From contig CALCKU010000065.1 in NCBI GenBank assembly GCA_937965735.1, positions 1-41,464 of the forward strand: a DNA stretch of 41,464 nucleotides. Reading direction: 5' to 3'. This document shows positions 14,667-25,671 of the stretch, one piece after another. How positions within the stretch are numbered: position 1 is the first letter of the stretch; every line of letters starts with the position of its first letter. Origin of the DNA: an uncultured Caulobacterales bacterium (GTDB lineage Bacteria; Pseudomonadota; Alphaproteobacteria; Caulobacterales; Maricaulaceae). A program made the position numbers and the translations under genes. Below the pieces are notes generated by a model. It was given only the letters and a program-made list of their open reading frames with translations, did not search any database and was not told where the DNA came from.

Positions 14667-16306
14667 TATGTCGGAAGCACATAGCCAATCGGCGCATTCG
14701 GGCCAAGCGGAACACCTAGGATAACCCAAACGATGACCAAGATCAGTCCAACGATCAACATCCAAATTGAATAAGGCAACATAAGCGCAGTCAAACTGCC
14801 AAGGCCAAAATCCTTTTTCCAACGTTGAGCAAAAACCAAGATCAATGGGAAATAAACCATTAATGGCGTTATGATATTGGTCGCGCCGTCACCCACGCGG
14901 TAAGCCGCTGTTGCTGCCTCGGGACTAAAGCCGAGTAACATCAACATCGGGACTAAAATCGGGGCGAGCAAAGCCCATTTCGCGCTGGCAGAACCCACGA
15001 ATAAATTCAATACACCTGTCAACAAAACCATGAGTGCCAAAACAAGCGGCAGAGGCAGACCCGTTGCTTGAATCCCATTCGCGCCGTGTACAGCTGAGAT
15101 AAGCCCAAGATTTGACCAACCAAACATGGCGACAAAATGCGCGGCGGCAAAAGACAAAACAAGATAATAGCCCATATCCCGCATGGCCCCGCTCATCATC
15201 TCAACAAGATCGCGGTGATCTTTGATCGTGCCTGAAACCTTTCCATAGGCCCAACCACATGCCAGAAACAGCGCCATAAATCCGCCGACAAGCGAGGTGT
15301 AAAGCGGACGCAAAGTCGTATGGATTGAACATTCCCCTGATTCAATTGTACCCGCCGCACAAGCACCTTCATCAATTAAAGGCGTACCGGGCGCAAAAGT
15401 CATTAAGACCCAAAGACCGATCACGCCGAGTGCCGCAAGTCCAGCGGCTTTCAGGCCTTTAACTTGCGCTGGCTCTAAGCCTTTCGCCGCGTCATCATTT
15501 TGAAATTGAGCCGTGAGTTCCCCGTCGCTATCTTTCCATGCGCCTAATGTTTTGTTCAAGCGGGGCTCGATAACTCTATCCGTCACATACCAAATCAACG
15601 GGAGATAAACAAAAGTCATCACCGCGATGAAATACCAATTCCCCGCAATATTCATCGTCCAACTGGGGTCAAGCCCGCTGACATTGACCGCTTCTTCGGT
15701 AATCCCAAAAAGAAGCGCATCGAGTTGCCCCGGTGAAATATTAGCCGAGAACCCACCCGATACGCCTGCAAATGCGGCAGCGATACCCGCGAGCGGGTGA
15801 CGCCCAGCGGCTGCAAATAATATCCCCGCTAGCGGAATAAGAACAACATAACCCGCATCGGCCGCATGATTGCCAAGCATAGCGACAAGGGCCACGACAG
15901 GGGTGAGTAAAAAAACGGGTGTTTTACTCACCGCAGCTTTCATGCCGCTCGCAAAAAAACCTGAACGTTCCGCCACACCCGCGCCAAGCATGACCACCAA
16001 CACATAGCCGAGCGGATGAAAATGTGTAAACGTCTTTGGCATTTGAACCCAAAGCCGTTGAATATTCTCCGCAGATAAAAGGCTCGCGGCCTTTAGGACA
16101 AAAGGCGTGCCGTCAGGATTTGTTTTAACAGGATGGTTCGCAGACAGGCCCATAAAACTTGCCGCCATTGACACCAAAACCAAAAACCCAATCAGATAGA
16201 AGAAAATGAATACGGGGTCAGGCAGTTTATTGCCCGTTCGTTCCACCCAGCTTAGAAACCCTTTTTGAGCATCTGCCTCTTTTTCAGTCTTATTCTCTTC
16301 TGACAT
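14666..16306 (-). CDS. AbgT-family transporter
   Basis: This 546-residue membrane protein belongs to the AbgT family, whose members import p-aminobenzoyl-glutamate (a folate breakdown product) or export sulfonamides with the proton-motive force. Family patterns are the cytosolic N-terminus FLSWVERTGNKLPDPVFIFFYLIGFLVL, the loop MPKTFTHFHPLGYVLVVMLGAGVAERSGFF, GNHAADAGYVVLIPLAG (hairpin 1), SANISPGQLDALLFGITEEA, a large cytosolic/periplasmic loop with paired Cys (EGACAAGTIESGECS), and hairpin 2 with VGSASAKWALLAPILVPM followed by YRVGDGATNIITPLM. Length is normal (about 510-550). It overlaps the methyltransferase start by one base, so both are probably one transcript. The direction of transport and the substrate cannot be told from sequence. 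Confidence 0.9.
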   Translation of the reverse strand: MSEENKTEKEADAQKGFLSWVERTGNKLPDPVFIFFYLIGFLVLVSMAASFMGLSANHPVKTNPDGTPFVLKAASLLSAENIQRLWVQMPKTFTHFHPLGYVLVVMLGAGVAERSGFFASGMKAAVSKTPVFLLTPVVALVAMLGNHAADAGYVVLIPLAGILFAAAGRHPLAGIAAAFAGVSGGFSANISPGQLDALLFGITEEAVNVSGLDPSWTMNIAGNWYFIAVMTFVYLPLIWYVTDRVIEPRLNKTLGAWKDSDGELTAQFQNDDAAKGLEPAQVKGLKAAGLAALGVIGLWVLMTFAPGTPLIDEGACAAGTIESGECSIHTTLRPLYTSLVGGFMALFLACGWAYGKVSGTIKDHRDLVEMMSGAMRDMGYYLVLSFAAAHFVAMFGWSNLGLISAVHGANGIQATGLPLPLVLALMVLLTGVLNLFVGSASAKWALLAPILVPMLMLLGFSPEAATAAYRVGDGATNIITPLMVYFPLILVFAQRWKKDFGLGSLTALMLPYSIWMLIVGLILVIVWVILGVPLGPNAPIGYVLPT

Positions 16307-16365
16307 TATATTTACCCTAAATTTTATTAGAGCAGTGTAATAATCAGAAACGAAAAGGTCGAGAC

Positions 16366-16395
16366 AAAAAAAGCGCCACAGTCAATCTGTGACGC
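16366..16395 (-). terminator. Rho-independent terminator of katG
   Basis: GCGCCACAG (16373-16381) pairs with CTGTGACGC (16387-16395) to give a 9-bp stem with one G-U type wobble and a 5-base loop. On the minus strand a run of seven T follows (complement of 16366-16372). It begins 45 bases after the katG stop. Confidence 0.9.
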
Positions 16396-16439
16396 CCTTG
16401 AAAGGCTAATAAGAAGCCTTAAAAGTTAATATTGAGCAT

Positions 16440-18746
<2,307 letters not shown>

Positions 18747-18856
18747 TTATAAATTTAAATAGAGTGCGCCAATGAAAGGGGCTTTAAGTGGCCCCCGTAC
18801 TTTCTTGAAAACCCACAGAGATCTGATCAACCCTAAAAAGGGAAATCATAAGACAC

Positions 18857-18872
18857 GTGCGTTTGAACGCAC
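18857..18872 (-). terminator. Possible terminator after the 235-aa lipoprotein gene
   Basis: GTGCGT (18857-18862) and ACGCAC (18867-18872) form a perfect 6-bp stem with a 4-base loop, 16 bases downstream of the minus-strand stop. Only a weak T-rich tract follows on the minus strand, so the call is tentative. Confidence 0.4.
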
Positions 18873-18888
18873 CAACTCATTTTGGTTT

Positions 18889-19596
18889 TTAAAACTTATT
18901 GTTACCCCTCAGGGGATTGGCTAAATCAAACTCAGCACGAAAATCTCGACCCTTGCGGCGTAATTGATAGGTCAGACTTTGATCCGGTTTAAGAATCAAA
19001 CTCCAAACATTCGTGTTCGAAACCTGCAAACCATTGGCCGTGAAGATTTCTCTCGTTAGCAGATCGGCAGGGAAATCCAATTTCCAAGTGACAGCCGTTT
19101 CAGACGCGTCCGCGTTCAAACTCGTTATGCGTTGGGCCTCAACAAGCATGCGCCCCCCGTAATCTGACACAGGATCGATCATGCCATTTGACAAATAATG
19201 ATGATGACGAAGCTCCCATAGCTCGCCTTTACCTGAATTTTCCTCAGTATTACGCCCTTTGAAAGGTTTGGGACGTTTCTTTGTCTCAATGCCGGACTGA
19301 ATTCTTGTTAAAACCCATGTCCGCGTTTTATTTTCACCAACCGCAAGCGGCATAAGAAAAAAATTCTCAACCCTGCAATCGACTGGCCCTAAGACCAAGG
19401 CTTTACCGCGCCAATTGGCATCTTGCGGGTCTTGGCTTATAACCGTACCCTCGTAAGATTGGCCACATAAACGTTTAAAGAGCCCTTCAACGGGCGTTGT
19501 CGTCTCTGTACACGCGCCCATCAATAAAGCGGACAGTAGCACAGTTGAGACCCCTAGCTTTTGAAACTGACGAGAAAACGTTTGAAAATACTGCAT
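18889..19596 (-). CDS. Hypothetical lipoprotein (235 aa)
   Basis: I do not recognise this protein. It has a basic N-terminus, a hydrophobic stretch and a lipobox (LLMGAC, Cys29), so it is predicted to be an envelope lipoprotein. The mature part has two more cysteines (LCGQSYEG and PVDCRVENFF) that could form a disulfide, and repeated beta-strand-like segments such as ALVLGPVDCRV, TRTWVLTRI, AVTWKLDFP and LTYQLRRKGRDFRAEFD, which suggests a beta-rich fold of the lipocalin or immunoglobulin kind. The HHHYLSNG segment (about residue 130) contains three consecutive His. It lies downstream of the cupredoxin gene on the same strand but 178 bases away, with a hairpin between, so it is likely a separate transcript. 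Confidence 0.6.
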   Translation of the reverse strand: MQYFQTFSRQFQKLGVSTVLLSALLMGACTETTTPVEGLFKRLCGQSYEGTVISQDPQDANWRGKALVLGPVDCRVENFFLMPLAVGENKTRTWVLTRIQSGIETKKRPKPFKGRNTEENSGKGELWELRHHHYLSNGMIDPVSDYGGRMLVEAQRITSLNADASETAVTWKLDFPADLLTREIFTANGLQVSNTNVWSLILKPDQSLTYQLRRKGRDFRAEFDLANPLRGNNKF

Positions 19597-19729
19597 AGCC
19601 CAACTTAGCGCGGTTCTAACAAGATAGCACGCTGTAATTCAAAGAAGACAGATTAAAACAGAGTGTCTTTAACGGTACGCCGTACATACAGCCCCATGGA
19701 AAAATATTAAAAGATGGTTTTATCAATAA

Positions 19730-19751
19730 GGCATGTCATTAAATACATGCC
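19730..19751 (-). terminator. Terminator-like hairpin after the cupredoxin gene
   Basis: GGCATGT (19730-19736) and ACATGCC (19745-19751) form a perfect 7-bp stem with an 8-base loop, starting 24 bases after the stop at 19775. An A/T-rich stretch with short T-runs follows on the minus strand. Confidence 0.55.
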
Positions 19752-19774
19752 TGTTAAAACAAAACCAAATACGG

Positions 19775-20119
19775 TTATTCTTTAACACTGACATTCAGTT
19801 TCATTTTAGGGTGTATCGCACAAAGAACTTGATACTCACCGGATTTTTCGAAAGTCAACCGAACCGAATCGCCCTCTTCCATCGAGCCTGAATCAAACTG
19901 CATTTTGTCAGATTTCACAAAAGCATGGTGTAGAAATATATCGTCATTAATGATCTTTAGGCTTTCGCCTGGCTTGAGTGTCACAGCGCCAGGGGCATAA
20001 GTGCGGTTTTTTTGAGAAATAACAGGTTCACTTCCCGCTTGCGCACTCGCAAATAGACCCAGTGGAAAGAAGACAGCACTGACACAAACGCTTTTTATAA
20101 ATAATGAACTCTTTGCCAT
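19775..20119 (-). CDS. Periplasmic cupredoxin (type-1 copper protein, plastocyanin/MauL-like)
   Basis: The 114-residue protein has a signal peptide (FFPLGLFASAQA, cleavage around residue 28) and one small cupredoxin domain. The probable type-1 copper ligands are His in LHHAF (residue 64 or 65), Cys100 and His103 in VLCAIHPKM, and Met106. Its length and motif spacing fit the plastocyanin/azurin-like proteins seen near methylamine-utilisation or envelope-stress genes. Such proteins carry single electrons in the periplasm. It begins 20 bases after the sensor-kinase gene stop on the same strand, so the two are likely cotranscribed, which is an unusual pairing. A role as electron carrier or as a ligand or partner of the kinase is possible; which one cannot be told. 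Confidence 0.85.
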   Translation of the reverse strand: MAKSSLFIKSVCVSAVFFPLGLFASAQAGSEPVISQKNRTYAPGAVTLKPGESLKIINDDIFLHHAFVKSDKMQFDSGSMEEGDSVRLTFEKSGEYQVLCAIHPKMKLNVSVKE

Positions 20120-20139
20120 AAGTCGCCTCTAAATGTGAA

Positions 20140-22026
20140 CTACGCTGCTATCTTATCCGAAACCGTTTGCGCCGCCGTCAATGTCGGGAATATCAGACTG
20201 ACACATGTGCCTTTATTGACCTTAGAGCGAATAGACAAATGGCCACTATGGATTGTCATTAACTGTTTTGCGACGGACAAGCCAAGGCCTGCACCGTCAT
20301 ATTGACGCGTAAAGCCATTATCCACTTGTACAAATGGGTCTTGGATACGGTCAATATCCGCTTCGGGAATACCAATACCATTATCGATAATATCAATCCG
20401 CACAGCATTCTTGCGTCCAAAAGAGACATTGATTTTGATAATCCCATTCTCTTTGTTAAATTTAATCGAATTCGAAAGAATATTGGCAAAAATTTGCTTT
20501 AATCCTTTAGGGTCGCCTAGGATAAAAGCACTAGGCGGAAGCGGATCATAAATCAACTTCATCCCTTGCGCCTCTATATCCGCTTTGGTTGATTCGAGGC
20601 ATTTCACTAAAAGCTCTGTGACATTGACGGCTTGCTTACCTTCTGAGGCATCGTGACCGTCTTCTCCATTTGCAATACTCAGAACATCTTTGACGATATT
20701 GAGCAAATGTTCACCGCTTTGCGAAATCAATTTTGCCATTTCAACATAGCGTGGATTCCCAAGCTTCCCCAAGGATTCAGACTGTATTATATCAGAAAAC
20801 CCAATAACCGCATTCAAGGGGGTTCGGAGCTCATGGCTCATGGCGGCGAGAAAAAGAGATTTGGCTTTATCCGCCGCTTCCGCTTGTTCTTTCGCAACAA
20901 GCAAACGCTCATTGCGTTCTTTGGCTTGCGTAATATCCGTCCAAATAATCAAACGACCATTCTCTTTCGTGTCAGACGCATTCACCCGCGCCCAACGGCC
21001 ATCCTCGAACTTTATCTCACGATCTTTGTGGAAATAGCGACATCGATCATTTTTAGGCAAACCGTATTTTTCAAAAAAATCTGTATAAATTCGACCACTC
21101 AAATCGATGGCTTTCAAGGCTGGAAACAACTCACTGACCATATTATTGGTAACAATTATGCGACCATCTTGATCGGCGAGTAAGATAGCATCTTTGGAGT
21201 TTTCCAGAGACTCTGCAAGGCGCGTTTGTGCGACTGAACGTAAATTTTGTTCTGCCGACATACGTTCGCGAATATTGTCTTGCATATGCGACATCGTCTT
21301 TAATAGTGCGCCGGTCTCATCATCTCCGCCGCTTGGAATAACGACATCAAGTTGACCCGATGAAATTTTTCGAGCCGCCGCAGCCGCAGCTTTGAGCGGG
21401 TTAATAATGGTCACTGCCACCCAGCTAGAAATAAGGATCGTTAGAAAAAACGCAAAGACACCGGCCATAACGCTGTAACGTTTGACCTTGGATATTTTGT
21501 CCAGTGACGCCTCACGCGCGCGAAAGCTTTCATTGGTCTGAAGCTCTACAACGATATCCAACTTTTCTTGTATCGCTTGAGCAAGTTCGTCAGATTCTTG
21601 CACGGCAATGGCTTCATCTTCGAACTTGAAAATAAGGCCCGTCCAGCGATCCGTTAGATTTTCAATTCCATCGAAATATTTATCTGCATTCGGTGCAATC
21701 GATCTTTGCCGGGCCACTTGAACATCAGATTTAAATTCATCAATTAGATGGTAAATCTCAGCATAGCTCGCCTCACGATTTGATTTCGGAACGAGACGCG
21801 TCTGCAACACTTTCATTTCAATTTCACTAAAGATTTGATTGGCTGAACGCGCAAAATTAATCGCCATTAAAGGACGATCATAAGTCGCTTTGACGACGTC
21901 CCCGGTGTTTGAAATTGAAACAAACGCATAGGCGCCTAAAAAAGCAATGACCATCGACATGGCGTAAAACCCAAAAAAGAGTTTGGCCCGTACCGATATT
22001 AACACTTTAAAGACATTATACAGCAT
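20140..22026 (-). CDS. Membrane sensor histidine kinase (4-helix sensor, HAMP, PAS, HisKA, HATPase_c)
   Basis: The 628-residue protein has TM1 at about residues 13-37, a periplasmic helical domain (about 38-182) and TM2 at about 185-208, then HAMP (209-260, NPLKAAAAAARKISSGQLD), a PAS domain (about 270-370, ILLADQDGRIIVTNN), a coiled-coil linker, and the dimerisation domain with the phosphorylated His398 in SHELRTPLNAVIGF. The ATPase domain shows the N box (IFANILSNSIKFN), G1 (DIIDNGIGIPEADID) and G2 (GAGLGLSVAKQL). This order fits class-I membrane kinases that phosphorylate a response regulator. No response regulator gene is within 3 kb, so it is an orphan here. The downstream cupredoxin gene follows at 20 bases. 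The signal is unknown. Confidence 0.92.
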   Translation of the reverse strand: MLYNVFKVLISVRAKLFFGFYAMSMVIAFLGAYAFVSISNTGDVVKATYDRPLMAINFARSANQIFSEIEMKVLQTRLVPKSNREASYAEIYHLIDEFKSDVQVARQRSIAPNADKYFDGIENLTDRWTGLIFKFEDEAIAVQESDELAQAIQEKLDIVVELQTNESFRAREASLDKISKVKRYSVMAGVFAFFLTILISSWVAVTIINPLKAAAAAARKISSGQLDVVIPSGGDDETGALLKTMSHMQDNIRERMSAEQNLRSVAQTRLAESLENSKDAILLADQDGRIIVTNNMVSELFPALKAIDLSGRIYTDFFEKYGLPKNDRCRYFHKDREIKFEDGRWARVNASDTKENGRLIIWTDITQAKERNERLLVAKEQAEAADKAKSLFLAAMSHELRTPLNAVIGFSDIIQSESLGKLGNPRYVEMAKLISQSGEHLLNIVKDVLSIANGEDGHDASEGKQAVNVTELLVKCLESTKADIEAQGMKLIYDPLPPSAFILGDPKGLKQIFANILSNSIKFNKENGIIKINVSFGRKNAVRIDIIDNGIGIPEADIDRIQDPFVQVDNGFTRQYDGAGLGLSVAKQLMTIHSGHLSIRSKVNKGTCVSLIFPTLTAAQTVSDKIAA

Positions 22027-22398
22027 GGTGTCTTAGGCCATGCTAAATTGAGTCGAGGGCAATTTTATACCCCCCACGAAGAAGGGGTTGAAAACCAAAC
22101 CGACCTGCATGCATGTAATCATATGTACCCAGCACAACATCAGGATGTGATAAACGGGCTAAGTTAAAAAACCCCTTATAAAGCCTTTAATATATCCAAA
22201 AAGGTCTAAATAAGTGTGTTAAGTCATTTTGCATTAAGGCGGATTTCAACACCCGAATGCTCTTAAAAGTCTGTCGGCATAACACGCGGATTTAATCGCA
22301 GATTTGTATTCAAACGAACGCAGTACAGTTTTAGTCACACTTTAATTGATACGAAGTTGAACTTAGGGTCTGTTGAGAATTAGAGCCGCCTCGATTAT
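22027..22398. other. Intergenic region upstream of the histidine kinase
   Basis: This 372-base stretch lies between the kinase start and the stop of the small membrane-protein gene on the same strand. No frame of convincing length with a ribosome binding site was seen. It most likely holds the kinase promoter. A short C/G-rich stem around 22070-22090 has no T-run and is not called as terminator. Confidence 0.5.
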
Positions 22399-22740
22399 TT
22401 AATGTCTAATCCAACCAGCCTCTCGCCACAGTCTGACAAATAGATTGAGAGCCGTCATCCCTTCTGCAAAGATAATCAAGACCAACCAAAAATTGGGAAT
22501 CGCTGTAGACCCTAAAGCCGCGATCGCTACACTTATCGCAAAAATTACAATCAAAAACACCAGATACGACACCCAACGCAAGGCATGAATGACACCCCAA
22601 GCTAGAAATGCGTACACGACACCAATCATAGCAAAAACCATAGCATTGGGGGTAAAACCTGCCACGACAAAGGTCGAAAGATGTAAAGCCGCGCTCAGGC
22701 TCATAAACAATCCAGCCATTCTATAGGTTCCAAAATACAT
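22399..22740 (-). CDS. Small multi-span membrane protein (113 aa)
   Basis: The protein consists almost entirely of membrane helices: about four segments at residues 8-28, 32-50, 55-78 and 84-104. There are few charged residues, and a basic tail (WREAGWIRH) follows. I do not recognise the family. It starts eight bases after the diheme cytochrome gene, which itself begins eight bases after the molybdenum-hydroxylase large subunit gene, so it is the last of four tightly packed genes. It might anchor or assemble the periplasmic oxidoreductase or pass electrons toward the quinone pool; this is inference from operon position. No heme or metal motif is visible. Confidence 0.75.
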   Translation of the reverse strand: MYFGTYRMAGLFMSLSAALHLSTFVVAGFTPNAMVFAMIGVVYAFLAWGVIHALRWVSYLVFLIVIFAISVAIAALGSTAIPNFWLVLIIFAEGMTALNLFVRLWREAGWIRH

Positions 22741-22748
22741 AATGCGTC

Positions 22749-23450
22749 CTACGAACCGTCAGGGCACGGCGCGCCTTGAGCGATCCATGCGTTGAAAATA
22801 TCAACGGTTTCTTTACGCCCAAAAGGCGCGGGCGTACGGCCTGGGCCCGGCGACCAGCCCCAATGCACAAGATCATCATTATTGATATGGTCTGAAACGG
22901 CCTCCAAACTTCGTCCCCCATTGCGCGCAGGATCTTTAATTTGAGCGCAAATATAGGCTGAGCTTTTGTCAAACCACTCCATTTCAACAGGGGCCAAAGC
23001 CCAAACATGCGCGCCGGGCGGGCCGTTTAATATGTCCGAATTTTCTTCTTGGTGACAGGTCATACAGGGCAAAGTTTCTGCGCCAATACGGCTCATACCG
23101 CCATTGACATTCATGCCGTGAAACTGGGCCTCACCGGGGTCCAGACCATAATCCGTCCCCATCCAACGCGGGCGATTATCGTCTCCAACATGACAAGACG
23201 CACAGCGAGGATGTGAGAAAACAGAATAAAGCTTATCCCATTCAGTTAAAGCGTTCCGCGTTATATCATCTGACGGCAAAGCGTCTAAAGACGGCGCTTG
23301 AGCAATTTTCGTAATGTTTTGAGACGAATCTTGGGGCGCACCCTCTGCACGGGACGGCATAAAAAAGACAAGCAGACACAAGACCATCACACGCATCAAA
23401 AAATCAATACGATTGACCAATATTTTTCGGGTCATAAATACGGGCTTCAT
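22749..23450 (-). CDS. Diheme c-type cytochrome of the molybdenum-hydroxylase operon
   Basis: The 233-residue protein has an N-terminal hydrophobic signal (VMVLCLLVFFMPSRAEGA) and two heme c attachment motifs, CASCH (83-87) and CMTCH (129-133), so it should be a periplasmic or secreted cytochrome. Further conserved residues are HPRC-type lead-in, PRWMGTDYG and HFGMN-type segments, and a C-terminal FNAWIAQGAPCP. Its gene starts eight bases after the large-subunit gene, whose electrons it probably accepts. Cytochromes c of this kind accompany isoquinoline-1-oxidoreductase/aldehyde-oxidase type enzymes that lack a FAD subunit. Methionine ligands for the hemes are plausible but not assigned. Confidence 0.88.
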   Translation of the reverse strand: MKPVFMTRKILVNRIDFLMRVMVLCLLVFFMPSRAEGAPQDSSQNITKIAQAPSLDALPSDDITRNALTEWDKLYSVFSHPRCASCHVGDDNRPRWMGTDYGLDPGEAQFHGMNVNGGMSRIGAETLPCMTCHQEENSDILNGPPGAHVWALAPVEMEWFDKSSAYICAQIKDPARNGGRSLEAVSDHINNDDLVHWGWSPGPGRTPAPFGRKETVDIFNAWIAQGAPCPDGS

Positions 23451-23458
23451 GCTTCCCC

Positions 23459-25666
23459 CTAGACGAAATCTATATATTTCTGAAACGGCATTTCACGCAG
23501 TCTTTGGCCCGTAGCGGCAAAGATCGCATTGGCCAGTGCGGGCGCCGCAGGTGGCACAGCCGGTTCACCGGCCCCTAAAATATGCGGACTGTTTTCCAAA
23601 ACCGTAACCTCTATTTCAGGCGTTTGATAAAGTCGCATCCCTGCATGTTCATGGTAATTGGTTTGTTGAGCCGCGTAGTTCTCATAGGTCAACTCGCAAT
23701 TAATCGCATGCCCTAACCCCCAAATCGCCCCGCCCGTAAGTTGGGCCTCCAGATTGACAGGATCTAAAATACGACCGACATCGGTAATGATATGAACTTT
23801 ATCAATTTTAATCCCTTGCATGGTTTGGGTTATGTCAATAATTTGAGCGACAGAGACGCCAAAGGATTGGGTAAGCGCCAAGCCACGCCCCCGATTGGGG
23901 CCAAGCGTACGGCTCGACCAATTCGTAACCTCTCCCGCTTTTTCTAATATTTTTCGCGTAACGGCATCTGTGCAGAGACGCAAACGCTCTTCAAGCGGAT
24001 CCGCACCTGCAAGGGCCACCAATTCATCAAATAAGCATTCATGGTAGAACCCGTTTTGCGAAGCACCAACGGAACGCCAAGAACTGATCGGGACATTTTC
24101 AGGGGCGCGGTAGCCCGTAACGCGGTAATTTTCAATCGCGTAAGGTTGATCATCTGCCCCAGTTGTGAGTGTCGGATCGGGTCCGGGCAAAGGCGAGGCC
24201 AAACGGCTCATCCCCGAATGCGTTAGAGAAGCGCCGACAATCCCCAAATCAAAATGGGTGATTTTCCCGTCCTTGACCGCGCCGCGCCCTTTGGCAATCG
24301 TGGCGGGACGCGGGTAATCATGGGTCATATCTTCTTCGCGAGACCATATCAGTTTAACGGGTACATTTGGCATAGATTGCGCGATCTCAACCGCTTGTAG
24401 AACATATGTTAATTCCAAGCGACGACCAAAGGAGCCCCCCATAGCCTGCACATGAATGTGGACATCTTTGTTTTTGAGACCCGTTTGCTTTGCCACATGA
24501 CTTTGAACAAAGCGCGGAATTTGCGTCCCTGTCCATATATCACACCGTTTATCTTGGATCATCACCACCGCATTCATCGGTTCCATCGGAGCATGGGCAA
24601 GAAAGGGCGTGCGATATTCAACCGCAAGTGAATCCGCTTTGTTTACGCCGTCTATGGTCGAAACATCCCCCGCATTCAGGCGTTGTATATTTTGAAATTC
24701 TGGCGCGATATGCGCATACATTTCCGACCAAATTGCATCGGAGTTTATAGGATAAGGCGGGACGCCCCACTCAATATTTATCGCCTCAGCCGCTTTAAAC
24801 GCACGCCACGTATTATCCGCAACAACAGCAATACCGTTCTTTACGGGCAGAATATCAAGAACGCCGCGCATATCCCTTGCGGCCTGCGCGTCATAAGATT
24901 TCACACCGCCGCCAATACCGGGATTGGCCCGAACGGTGGCATAAAACATATTGTCAAATTCAAGATCGATTCCGTAAACTTGGCGACCCGTTGATTTAGC
25001 CACAATATCGGTTCGTAAAATGTCTTTACCCAGATAGCGCCACGTCTTTGGATCGCGTAGAACACTCGCTTCCGCAGGTTTGACTTTCGCCGCTTTCGAA
25101 GCCAGTGCCGTATAGGGGATGCGACGCGCATCTGGAAGAATAACGTGGCTATCTTCTGTCGTTAGATCGGCTATGGATACGTTAAATTCTTTGGCCGCTG
25201 TGCGTTTTAGTGTTTCCCGCGCAACGGCACCTGCACGGCGTAAACGTTCATACATATCAGGCACGGTTGATGACCCGCCTGTAATTTGCAAACCCATAAG
25301 GCGCCCGATGACATGCCCCATGCCCGGCATGCCTTCATTCATAACCGTACTGTTATAATAGGTCGGGCTCGGCACACCCGGCGACAGGCGAACTTGGGTC
25401 GGATCAACATCCAACTCTTCTGCCAAAAGATACGCTTGGATCGAATAAGCCCCCTGCCCTTTATCCGCCCTAGGTGTTATCAAGGTCACACCGTTTTTAT
25501 CAATTTTGACAAAAGGCGTAAGCGCCGCCTCGCCAGCTTGCAAGCCCGTCTCAAGCGGATTTGGCAAAGGTTTTTTATAGCTATAGACCCCGAATGCGAC
25601 ACCGCCAGCAATGGCAGAGGATCCAATCAGAAAGCTGCGCCTTGCAATCGTTTTTACAGAAGCCAC
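23459..25666 (-). CDS. Molybdenum hydroxylase large subunit, isoquinoline 1-oxidoreductase beta type
   Basis: The 735-residue protein is the molybdopterin-binding subunit of a xanthine-oxidase-family enzyme. It opens with a twin-arginine signal (ARRSFLIGSSAIAGG), so the folded enzyme is exported to the periplasm. Family signatures are GQGAYSIQAYLLAEEL, the FLAHAPMEPMNAVV segment, QAMGGSFGRRLE (cofactor and substrate pocket), RSVGASQNGFYHE, and the catalytic C-terminal motif GAGEPAVPPAAPALANAI that contains the base glutamate. It is paired with the adjacent 2Fe-2S small subunit (five-base gap) and with a downstream cytochrome. Such enzymes hydroxylate N-heterocycles or oxidise aldehydes; the substrate is not predictable. 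No FAD-binding subunit gene is adjacent. Confidence 0.9.
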   Translation of the reverse strand: MASVKTIARRSFLIGSSAIAGGVAFGVYSYKKPLPNPLETGLQAGEAALTPFVKIDKNGVTLITPRADKGQGAYSIQAYLLAEELDVDPTQVRLSPGVPSPTYYNSTVMNEGMPGMGHVIGRLMGLQITGGSSTVPDMYERLRRAGAVARETLKRTAAKEFNVSIADLTTEDSHVILPDARRIPYTALASKAAKVKPAEASVLRDPKTWRYLGKDILRTDIVAKSTGRQVYGIDLEFDNMFYATVRANPGIGGGVKSYDAQAARDMRGVLDILPVKNGIAVVADNTWRAFKAAEAINIEWGVPPYPINSDAIWSEMYAHIAPEFQNIQRLNAGDVSTIDGVNKADSLAVEYRTPFLAHAPMEPMNAVVMIQDKRCDIWTGTQIPRFVQSHVAKQTGLKNKDVHIHVQAMGGSFGRRLELTYVLQAVEIAQSMPNVPVKLIWSREEDMTHDYPRPATIAKGRGAVKDGKITHFDLGIVGASLTHSGMSRLASPLPGPDPTLTTGADDQPYAIENYRVTGYRAPENVPISSWRSVGASQNGFYHECLFDELVALAGADPLEERLRLCTDAVTRKILEKAGEVTNWSSRTLGPNRGRGLALTQSFGVSVAQIIDITQTMQGIKIDKVHIITDVGRILDPVNLEAQLTGGAIWGLGHAINCELTYENYAAQQTNYHEHAGMRLYQTPEIEVTVLENSPHILGAGEPAVPPAAPALANAIFAATGQRLREMPFQKYIDFV

Positions 25667-25671
25667 GCGCT

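Noticed and set aside
20653-21183. 176-codon plus-strand frame antisense to the histidine kinase
   Set aside because: The kinase frame contains all expected domains; the antisense frame has no start signal or domain.
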